From NCBI GenBank assembly GCA_937928045.1, contig CALFWO010000062.1:1-64000 (forward strand): DNA of 64,000 nucleotides, written 5' to 3'. A model generated the notes under the pieces. That model did no database searches and was not told the DNA's origin. It was given only the letters and a program-made list of their open reading frames with translations. The position numbers were made by a program, and so were the translations under genes. This document shows, piece by piece, positions 52,551 through 59,757 of the stretch. This stretch comes from an uncultured Saprospiraceae bacterium (lineage in GTDB: Bacteria; Bacteroidota; Bacteroidia; Chitinophagales; Saprospiraceae). The first letter of the stretch is position 1. The number at the start of each line of letters is the position of its first letter.

Positions 52551-53482
52551 CCACAATGGTAGGAATAAAAAATATTGGAGTTTATATACCTGAAGAAAGA
52601 ATTTCTAATCTAGAGAAGTTAGAAAAATTCGACACAACAGAAGACTTCATTAGCAACAAGATTGGAATTGAAAAGGTTTCATTAAAATTGCCTGATGAAG
52701 ATGTTTCTGAAATGTGTGTAAAAGCTTTTGAACATCTTAATTCAAAGCAAACTATTGAAAAACAGAATATTAAGGCGTGTATTTTAATTACACAAAACCC
52801 AGAGAGTAACATTCCCCACTCTTCTGCTTTACTGCATGATAAATTAGACTTACCGCAAGATTGTGCTTGTTTCGATATTTCACTTGGCTGTTCAGGATAT
52901 GTTTATGGTTTGTCAGTATTAAAGTCATTCATGCAATCAAATGATATTTCTGAAGCATTGCTTTTCACTTGTGATCCATATTCTAAAATTATGGATTACG
53001 AAGATAAAAACACCTCTTTGCTTTTTGGAGATGCAGCAACTGCCACCCATCTCGTAACAGAAAACCCAAACTTTGATATTGAGAAATTTACATTTGGAAC
53101 ATTTGGCAAGGAGAGTCACAACCTAACTGCTGGGATCAATGGAAGTAAACTGGCCATGAATGGCCGAGGAATTTTCAATTTCGTTATTAGAAATATACCC
53201 AAAAATATTAAAAAACTTTGCGAGTTAAATGGAATTAACGAAAATGATATAGACGCTTTCGTTTTTCATCAAGGCAGTAAATTTTTAATAGACACCTTGG
53301 TTAAAAGAATGAAGGTTGATCCTAATAAAATGAAATTTTCAGCCAAAGACTATGGCAATACAGTTTCAAGTTCAATTCCAATACTTTTGGAGGAACTAGA
53401 AATTGAAAAACACAAGACTATCGCAATCAGTGGATTTGGTGTTGGACTTTCTTGGTCTAGCACAATATTAAAAGTAAATTAA
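52547..53482 (+). CDS. KAS III-like (FabH family) enzyme with intact Cys-His-Asn triad
   Basis: The 311-residue thiolase-fold protein has active-site Cys115 in DISLGCSGYVYGL, His241 in FVFHQGSKF and Asn271 in YGNTVSSSIP. This is the complete KAS III set, so it can form an acyl-enzyme and either condense with malonyl-ACP or move an acyl group. The C-terminal GFGVGLSWSSTIL is typical of FabH. It is followed 4 bp later by an ACP gene and is coupled to the unknown 211-residue gene. Fatty-acid FabH is normally in a phosphate acyltransferase/fabH operon, so this copy is specialised. Confidence 0.9.
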   Translation: MTTMVGIKNIGVYIPEERISNLEKLEKFDTTEDFISNKIGIEKVSLKLPDEDVSEMCVKAFEHLNSKQTIEKQNIKACILITQNPESNIPHSSALLHDKLDLPQDCACFDISLGCSGYVYGLSVLKSFMQSNDISEALLFTCDPYSKIMDYEDKNTSLLFGDAATATHLVTENPNFDIEKFTFGTFGKESHNLTAGINGSKLAMNGRGIFNFVIRNIPKNIKKLCELNGINENDIDAFVFHQGSKFLIDTLVKRMKVDPNKMKFSAKDYGNTVSSSIPILLEELEIEKHKTIAISGFGVGLSWSSTILKVN

Positions 53483-53486
53483 TAAA

Positions 53487-53717
53487 ATGGAATTAACAGA
53501 AAAAAGCTTAAAGGATGTTCTTAAGCAATCCTACAATGGAGATCTAGATGAAATCAAAATGGATAGCGTTTTAAATCAAATTGTAGATTCTCTCGACATG
53601 TTGGACTTTTACCTTAACCTAGAGGAAACTTATGAGATCCAAGTACCGGATGAAGATATTGAAAGACTCAAAACTTTCAATGAAATCAAAGCTTATGTCG
53701 AGGAAAAGTTGAACTAG
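53487..53717 (+). CDS. Acyl carrier protein dedicated to the pse cluster
   Basis: The 76-residue acidic protein has the four-helix ACP pattern and the phosphopantetheine site Ser35 in VDSLDMLDF. Housekeeping ACPs read (G/A)DSLD(S/T)VE, so DSLDML indicates a specialised carrier. It lies 4 bp after the KAS III gene, and its stop codon is immediately followed by the ATG of the LpxD-like acyltransferase. The three products are therefore made together. An acyl-ACP is the usual donor for LpxD-type enzymes. Confidence 0.92.
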   Translation: MELTEKSLKDVLKQSYNGDLDEIKMDSVLNQIVDSLDMLDFYLNLEETYEIQVPDEDIERLKTFNEIKAYVEEKLN

Positions 53718-54584
53718 ATGAAACATCGCATTAAACCTATTTCCGCAAAGACTTTAAATAAAAAAAGTATTGGTAACGCAGAATTTACTGTTGAGTATAT
53801 TACTTCGTTAGGGTATAGTGATGAATCTACAATTACATTTTATAAGGGCGAAGACTTAGAGGTCATCTCAGGAATTTCAGCAGGAATATTAATTGTAAAA
53901 GAGAGTCTACAGGAAAAGATTGTAAACTTTATGGCCACCACTATATTGTTCACAGTTGACCCAATGCTGTTTTTTGCAGAATTGTTAACCGACAATTTCG
54001 AAAACTCTTTTACAGACAAAAATACATCGTCATTTGACAATTGTTATATTTCTGAAAACGCTTATATCGAAGATCAAGTTCGTATTGACGCAGGAAGTAA
54101 AGTTTATCCAAATGCTACTATTTTAAATTCTACTTCTATCGGAAAGAATTGCGTAATCCAATCCGGAGCAGTTCTAGGTGGAATTGGAATGTCCTATGTG
54201 AAAGATGAATTTGAAATATTCCAAAAAATAATTCAATTGGGATTACTAGAAATAGCTAACAATGTCGACATCGGTTGTAACACAACTTTACTAAGAGGTA
54301 TTTTCGAAAAAACATCAATTGGAGAGGGAACCAAAATTGGTAACAATGTGAATATTGGTCACAATGTTATTGTGGGTAAAAATTGCTACATCTCTTCCGG
54401 TGTTGTTATTGGAGGAGCATGTATAATTGGAGATAATTGTTGGATTTCTCCTGGAGTTTCTATTGTCGACCATATCAATATTGGATCAAACTCAAAGATT
54501 GGTACCGGAGCCGTTGTATTAAAAGATGTTCTTAGCAACAGTTTTTATCTAGGTAATCCTGCAAGAAAAATCAAAGATATTTAG
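53718..54584 (+). CDS. LpxD-like left-handed beta-helix N-acyltransferase (putative PseH replacement)
   Basis: The 288-residue protein has a divergent N-domain (about 1-100) and a hexapeptide left-handed beta-helix (about 105-280). The helix core carries LEIANNVDIGCNTTLLRGIFEKTSIGEGTKIGNNVNIGHNVIVGKN, split here by its function: His215 in NIGHNVIVG aligns with the catalytic His of LpxD (QIAHNVVIG in Escherichia coli). LpxD moves acyl from ACP to a sugar amino group. In this cluster the acceptor is likely the 4-amino sugar made by PseC. Lipid A assembly is unlikely, since the gene abuts a dedicated ACP and lies between pseF and pseG. Confidence 0.88.
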   Translation: MKHRIKPISAKTLNKKSIGNAEFTVEYITSLGYSDESTITFYKGEDLEVISGISAGILIVKESLQEKIVNFMATTILFTVDPMLFFAELLTDNFENSFTDKNTSSFDNCYISENAYIEDQVRIDAGSKVYPNATILNSTSIGKNCVIQSGAVLGGIGMSYVKDEFEIFQKIIQLGLLEIANNVDIGCNTTLLRGIFEKTSIGEGTKIGNNVNIGHNVIVGKNCYISSGVVIGGACIIGDNCWISPGVSIVDHINIGSNSKIGTGAVVLKDVLSNSFYLGNPARKIKDI

Positions 54585-54695
54585 TTTTGAATCTTGCCTT
54601 CATTCAATTTGAAAAATGAAAATAATAGTAGTACAATTTTATTATTCTCCTTTCCTAATTTTCTAACATCATCATTTATGTATAGAACGTAATTA

Positions 54696-55766
54696 ATGAC
54701 CAGTAAAAAAAAACATGTTCATCAATGCTTTATTCTTGCTGATGCCAATTCTAGGATTGGTACAGGTCATATTATGCGCACATTTATACTTGCCAAAAAA
54801 CTTGTCAAACTTAATTTTGACGTTGTATATCTTCTTAGTGAAACTTCCGACACAATAAAAGACTGGATTCAAGAAAGAGGCATTAAACATTTTACACTTT
54901 CTCCAAATGTGAGGAATAGCGCTGTTGATTTGATTGATTTTCTAACTCCTCTAAAAATAGGAAGGCAACTTCTTCTTTTTGATTCTGACGAACCTGCATT
55001 TTACAAAATCGATTACCAGAAAAAATTACGCGAAAATGGAATAGGTCTTACCATGATTACTTTGAGAAATCACTTATTTGATTTAGACATTTTGCACAAT
55101 CAAAATCCACTAGCATTTGAAAACAATTATAAGATAAATGGTGATGCAAAACAATTGCTAGGATTAAAGTACTTGATAGTTAAAAATCAGTATCAAGAAT
55201 TATATGAGGCAAGCAAAACTAAAAAAATCAAATCAATAAAAACATTGTTATTGACCTTTGGAGGAGCGGATAGCAAAAGATTGACAACTAGGGTAATTGA
55301 AGTTCTGAATCAGCTTCCGGATTCATACTGTTTTAATGTCAACGTGATTGTTGGAGCGCTAAATAAAGACTTAGAACAAATAAAGCAAATAACAAAAGTA
55401 ACCCAGCATAGCTATACAATCTATCATAATACTCCTGAAATGCCTCGGCTAATGTTTGAATCTGACTTAAGTATAAGCTCAGGAGGATTGACAGTTTGGG
55501 AATTAGCAATTTGCAAAACAATTAACTTTTTAATTCCAACTTCTGATCGGGAAATAATGAGTTCTGAATACCTAAAGAAAGAAGAGCTTATTTATCAAAA
55601 AGGAAACTGTGAAGAAATCAGAGATCGGGAAATCGCCGAAACGCTTATAAAAATTGTTGATAATCCTAAAGTTGCAGCTGAAATGTGTGAAAGATTTCAT
55701 CATTTGGTAAATCCGTTTGGTGCCGATTTGTTGGTTAAGGAGATTTCTGATTGGTTTAAAAAATAG
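54696..55766 (+). CDS. pseG: UDP-sugar hydrolase PseG
   Basis: PseG removes UDP from the diamino-dideoxy sugar nucleotide, giving the free hexose used by PseI. The 356-residue GT-B-like protein has the N-terminal PseG signature ADANSRIGTGHIMRTFILAKKL with catalytic His25, plus LLLTFGGADSKRLT and SISSGGLTVWELA in the second Rossmann half. No PseH (GNAT) domain is fused at either end, unlike some PseG-PseH fusions, so the acetylation step is not hidden here. It is 111 bp after the LpxD-like gene and 59 bp before the chosen start of pseI. Confidence 0.9.
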   Translation: MTSKKKHVHQCFILADANSRIGTGHIMRTFILAKKLVKLNFDVVYLLSETSDTIKDWIQERGIKHFTLSPNVRNSAVDLIDFLTPLKIGRQLLLFDSDEPAFYKIDYQKKLRENGIGLTMITLRNHLFDLDILHNQNPLAFENNYKINGDAKQLLGLKYLIVKNQYQELYEASKTKKIKSIKTLLLTFGGADSKRLTTRVIEVLNQLPDSYCFNVNVIVGALNKDLEQIKQITKVTQHSYTIYHNTPEMPRLMFESDLSISSGGLTVWELAICKTINFLIPTSDREIMSSEYLKKEELIYQKGNCEEIRDREIAETLIKIVDNPKVAAEMCERFHHLVNPFGADLLVKEISDWFKK

Positions 55767-55825
55767 GCGTAAGAATTATCATTTTGATACATTCAAATAT
55801 TATAACTTTGAGCAACAGTATAAAT

Positions 55826-56884
55826 ATGAATAGTAAAAAGGAGATAGAAATAGGACCTAGAAAAATTGGTGAAGGGCACCCCTGCTATATAATAGCAGAA
55901 CTATCTGCTAATCATAATCAGGACTTTGACTTAGCAGTCAAAACAGTAGAAGCCGCAGCAGCTGCAAATGTTGATGCTTTAAAATTACAAACCTACCGCG
56001 CAGATACCATTACATTAGACTCTGATCTTCCTCATTTTAAAACAAGAGCAGATAGCAATTGGGCAGGTCAGAAATTCTTTGATCTTTACAAAAAAGCGTA
56101 TACTCCTTGGGAATGGCAACCTAAGTTGAAAAAAATAGCTGAAGACTTGGGGCTGCAATGTTTCTCTTCTCCTTTCGATGCGACATCAGTTGATTTCCTG
56201 GAAGCCATGGATGTTGAAGCTTACAAAATCGCCTCATTCGAAATTACTGACATTCCTTTGATTGAACTCGTAGCCTCAAAAGGAAAACCGGTAATAATTT
56301 CTACAGGAATCGCTGCTGAGGCCGATATTGAATTGGCTTTAGCTGCCTGCAAAAAAATGGGAAATGATCAAATTGCATTGCTGAAATGTACTTCGGCTTA
56401 CCCCACTCCATTAGAAGACGTTAATCTTCGAGCAATTCCACTTCTTGCTGAAAAATACAATACTGTTGTTGGACTATCGGATCATACCTTAGGATTAACT
56501 GTTCCGACAGCATCGGTCGTTTTAGGAGCATCTATCATCGAAAAACATATTATCCTTGACAAAAAACTTGGTGGAGTCGACAGCTCTTTTTCTTTAGACG
56601 CACAAGAATTCAAAGAACTGGTTGAGGGTGTCAGAAATACAGAAAAAGCGTTAGGGATTGCAACATTGGAACCAAATGCCAAAATGATTTCCGCGCGTAG
56701 ATCAACTCGGTCTTTATTTGCGATTACTGAGATAAAAGCTGGAGACACCATTACATCTGAAAACGTAAAATCACTCAGGCCAGGTGTTGGGTTAGCTCCA
56801 AAATATTACGAAGAATTGTTGGGTAAAAAAGCCAAAGTAAATATTGCTAAAGGAACTCCAATGGATTGGGAGCTAATCGCCTAA
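55826..56884 (+). CDS. pseI: Pseudaminic acid synthase PseI
   Basis: PseI condenses the free diamino sugar with phosphoenolpyruvate to make pseudaminic acid. The 352-residue protein (from MNSKKEIEIGPRKI) has the NeuB-type TIM barrel with ELSANHNQDFDLAVKTVEAAAAANVDALKLQTY. It also has SSPFDATSVDFLEAM, CTSAYPTPLEDVNLRAI, GLSDHTLGLTVP and the IIEKHI motif. A C-terminal SAF/antifreeze-like domain follows (about 295-352). ATG 55826 is favoured over 55784, because the family motif begins soon after and the longer N-terminus is unlike the family. Confidence 0.94.
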   Translation: MNSKKEIEIGPRKIGEGHPCYIIAELSANHNQDFDLAVKTVEAAAAANVDALKLQTYRADTITLDSDLPHFKTRADSNWAGQKFFDLYKKAYTPWEWQPKLKKIAEDLGLQCFSSPFDATSVDFLEAMDVEAYKIASFEITDIPLIELVASKGKPVIISTGIAAEADIELALAACKKMGNDQIALLKCTSAYPTPLEDVNLRAIPLLAEKYNTVVGLSDHTLGLTVPTASVVLGASIIEKHIILDKKLGGVDSSFSLDAQEFKELVEGVRNTEKALGIATLEPNAKMISARRSTRSLFAITEIKAGDTITSENVKSLRPGVGLAPKYYEELLGKKAKVNIAKGTPMDWELIA

Positions 56885-56896
56885 TATAATATCTGA

Positions 56897-58378
56897 ATGA
56901 AAATACTGCTTTATTCCAATCAAGGTCTAGCCCCTAGACATTTAGGAATCGAATTGGAGACAATTGAAAACCTAAAAGCAGATGGTCATGAACTACATAT
57001 CCTGAAATGCGATAATCAACTTGAAGGTTGCTTTTTCAATCCTTGTCATAATTTATTAGGTTGTGCAATTTGTGAAACAAGAACACATCGTTTTCATCAA
57101 AAAATAGGAGTTGATCAATCTAGGGTTTATAAACTTGAAAAAATAAGTGAAGCCCAGAAATTCGACATTCCTTTTTTCGAGAATATTGACGAACTAATGA
57201 ACTTCGAATTTGACGGTGTGAATATTGGTCGCGGTGTGGCTTCATCCATAATTTCTTTACGTAGAAATTTTGAAATTTCAAGTCACACGGAAAAAGACTT
57301 CATTGCTTTTCAAACGAGAATGGCAATCAATGTTTACTTAAATTTTAAGAAGTATGTGGAATTATTAAATCCAGAAGAAATATATCTATTCAACGGGCGA
57401 TTTGCTGAATGTCATCCGATTCTTGGATTGGCAAAAAAATATAATCTTAGATTTAAGTCTATGGAAGTTTCTAGTTCCAAAAAAAGATATGAAATCTACG
57501 ACAATCATTTACCTCACAGCATTGAAAAACGAATCGGCAGATTAGAAAAAATTTGGAATTCAGCAGTGGCAGAAGAACGTATAAAAGTAGCTAAATCATG
57601 GTTTGAAAAAAGAAGAGCTGGAACCAATAAAATAGGAATAGTATTTACTGGAGATCAAAACGAAAATGAATTACCAAAAGGGTTCGATAGCAATTTAATG
57701 AACATAGCTATTTTTAATTCTTCAGAAGATGAAATGAAGGTAATTGAAGAGTGGCAACATGATATTTTTGAAAACCAAAATCAGGTAATTGAAGAGTTAG
57801 TCAAACATTTTGCCAACCATCCCAAAATTCATTTTTATTTGCGTGTCCATCCTAACCTTGGCAAAGTGGACAACGCCCAAAGTAGAGGAATAAAAGTGAT
57901 GAATTATCCAAATCTCACTATTATTCCTTCTTCGGACTCAGTCGATACTTACGCGCTTATGCAAGCTTGTGATAAAACTATTTCCTTTGGTTCTACAACA
58001 GGAATAGAGGCTACTTATTGGGGAAAACCCTCCATCCTATTTGGCAAAAGTTTTTATCAAACCTTAGATTGTGTTTACCATCCAGCGAACTTCCCAGAAC
58101 TTTTTGAGATTACAGCTAAGCAAAATTTAAAAGCCAAACCTAAAGCCAACACCTACAAACACGCCTTTTATGTTCAAAACTATGGAATACCGTTTAAGCA
58201 ATTCGAGTATGAGGATAAAAACAATAGCTACTTTCAAGGCGAACACATAAAACGGACTTACCCTAAAACTATATTTACATTTTTTAGATATCTAATAAAC
58301 TTTAAAAAATGGTTCCGATATACTAAGATTGTAAAAAAGAAAAATCTTTGGAATTCAGATATTCGAAAACTTCGTTAA
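56897..58378 (+). CDS. Putative GT-B glycosyltransferase (KpsS/capsule-synthesis type), candidate Pse transferase
   Basis: The 493-residue protein has a GT-B-like N-half (MKILLYSNQGLAPRHLGIELE) and a Cys cluster FFNPCHNLLGCAICETRTH near residues 45-65. The C-half has phrases of capsule-synthesis/Kdo-transferase proteins: FYLRVHPNLG, a DSVDTYALMQACDKTISFGSTTGIEA stretch, and GKPSILFG. That region would bind a CMP-sugar or related donor. It is 12 bp after pseI, the last rightward gene, so it may transfer CMP-Pse. This is inference; the family is only recognised at the level of the C-terminal motif. Confidence 0.75.
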   Translation: MKILLYSNQGLAPRHLGIELETIENLKADGHELHILKCDNQLEGCFFNPCHNLLGCAICETRTHRFHQKIGVDQSRVYKLEKISEAQKFDIPFFENIDELMNFEFDGVNIGRGVASSIISLRRNFEISSHTEKDFIAFQTRMAINVYLNFKKYVELLNPEEIYLFNGRFAECHPILGLAKKYNLRFKSMEVSSSKKRYEIYDNHLPHSIEKRIGRLEKIWNSAVAEERIKVAKSWFEKRRAGTNKIGIVFTGDQNENELPKGFDSNLMNIAIFNSSEDEMKVIEEWQHDIFENQNQVIEELVKHFANHPKIHFYLRVHPNLGKVDNAQSRGIKVMNYPNLTIIPSSDSVDTYALMQACDKTISFGSTTGIEATYWGKPSILFGKSFYQTLDCVYHPANFPELFEITAKQNLKAKPKANTYKHAFYVQNYGIPFKQFEYEDKNNSYFQGEHIKRTYPKTIFTFFRYLINFKKWFRYTKIVKKKNLWNSDIRKLR

Positions 58379-59757
58379 GTAATCTCGTTCAACAATTTTG
58401 CGAATTTTCCAGTGAGATTAATAGATGAATATTCAGCTATGCTTTTCGTCATTGGCTGTTTCAATGACCCATCTTTATATTTGCGATAAAGTTCTTCAAG
58501 CGTTGCTCTCATTTTAGTTTTATCATTATAATTAATAGTATAACCCCGTTCAGTTTTGTCAACAATATTGGCTACATCACTGGAAGGTGGACCCAGCGTC
58601 AATATCGGACGTTGCGCGGCAAGGTATTCAAAAAACTTTCCTGGAATTCTACCCATCACATTATCCTGTTGATTCAACAACAACAAAAGCACACTGCTAG
58701 AACAGGTCTTAAGTAATGCCTCTTGCCTAGGAACAAATCCTTTTATTTTGAAGACTTTTTCGATACCAATGTTCTTGATTTCCTCTACAACAGAATGGTC
58801 AACCTGGCCAAACATTTGCAATTCTAAATCATTCGCTAAATCCGGATGAACGTTCATCATGTCACGAACTGTTTCGAATAAGACTTTTGGACAACGGTCT
58901 GGACCCAGAATGCCTAGATGACTAATAATAAATTTTTTCTCAACTTCAACTTTCAAATTTTTGAAGTCATCAGGATCAAATCCCCAAGGAATTACCGAGA
59001 CATTTTTTGCACCGATTTCCTCCAAATCTTTTTTCCAACTATCACTAACAATCGTCATTCGATCAGCGTGCTTGAATGCTTCTTGCTCCAGTCTTTGATG
59101 CTTCTTTAGCCCCCAAGAAGTCAAACTTAAGTTATTAAAATAATCTACTTGAGTCCAAGGATCTTGAAAATCGGCAAGCCAAGGAATTCCTGTTTTTTTC
59201 TTAAGCAAAGTTGCAATCCTAGTATTACTATGCGGAGGACCATCAGTAAGAATTGCATCAACCCGATTGTTATTTATATATTCCGTTAAGTATTTTACGG
59301 AAGGCTTTATCCAAAAAGCTCGAGCATCTGGAATGAAAAAATTTGATCGAATCCAAATCGAGAAGCGATCTAGTAGCGAAGATTTTCCTTCATTGACATA
59401 TAGAACATTATTGACATTTTCATCTTTTGCCTTTCCTGTCAATTTTTTATACCAACTATGTGGCTCCCAAATTTTTCCTTTATGAACTTCTACACCTTCT
59501 GGAATATCCTTAATATTAGAAGGATCATAATTGGGATAATGGGCATCCAGCGCTGTATATATTATCGGTTCCCAACCAAAATCTCTTAAGTATTTGGCTA
59601 TTTTCAAACACCGCAATACACCTATACCTCCAGAAGGCGGCCAGTAATAGGTAATTATTAGAACTCTTTTTCTTGCAGTACTTGAACTATCCAATGATGA
59701 TCTAATTAGTATTATATTATCTCTTTTTCTTCTTTTTGGTAGAAGTTGTTTTAGCAA
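58375..59757 (-). CDS. Glycosyltransferase family 4-like protein (GT-B)
   Basis: The 460-residue glycosyltransferase has the N-domain signature VLIITYYWPPSGGIGVLRCLKIAKYL and DAILTDGPPHSNTRIA. The C-domain reads VIPWGFDPDDF, LGILGPDRCPKVL and MGRIPGKFFEYLAAQRPILTLG. In the last phrase GKFFEYLAA carries the donor-binding Glu/Gly region of GT4. The frame starts at ATG 59757, but that overlaps the preceding YfhO gene by 41 bases. TTG 59694 (giving MDSSSTARKRVLI) begins after the YfhO stop and is an attractive alternative. It should add a sugar to the cell-surface glycan. It overlaps the convergent gene by 4 bases. Confidence 0.85.
   Translation of the reverse strand: MLKQLLPKRRKRDNIILIRSSLDSSSTARKRVLIITYYWPPSGGIGVLRCLKIAKYLRDFGWEPIIYTALDAHYPNYDPSNIKDIPEGVEVHKGKIWEPHSWYKKLTGKAKDENVNNVLYVNEGKSSLLDRFSIWIRSNFFIPDARAFWIKPSVKYLTEYINNNRVDAILTDGPPHSNTRIATLLKKKTGIPWLADFQDPWTQVDYFNNLSLTSWGLKKHQRLEQEAFKHADRMTIVSDSWKKDLEEIGAKNVSVIPWGFDPDDFKNLKVEVEKKFIISHLGILGPDRCPKVLFETVRDMMNVHPDLANDLELQMFGQVDHSVVEEIKNIGIEKVFKIKGFVPRQEALLKTCSSSVLLLLLNQQDNVMGRIPGKFFEYLAAQRPILTLGPPSSDVANIVDKTERGYTINYNDKTKMRATLEELYRKYKDGSLKQPMTKSIAEYSSINLTGKFAKLLNEIT

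Noticed and set aside
53718-54584. LpxD-like gene as part of lipid A biosynthesis
   Set aside because: Lipid A lpxD normally lies with lpxA, lpxC or fabZ. Here it abuts a private ACP gene and lies within the pse cluster, so a role in sugar N-acylation fits better.
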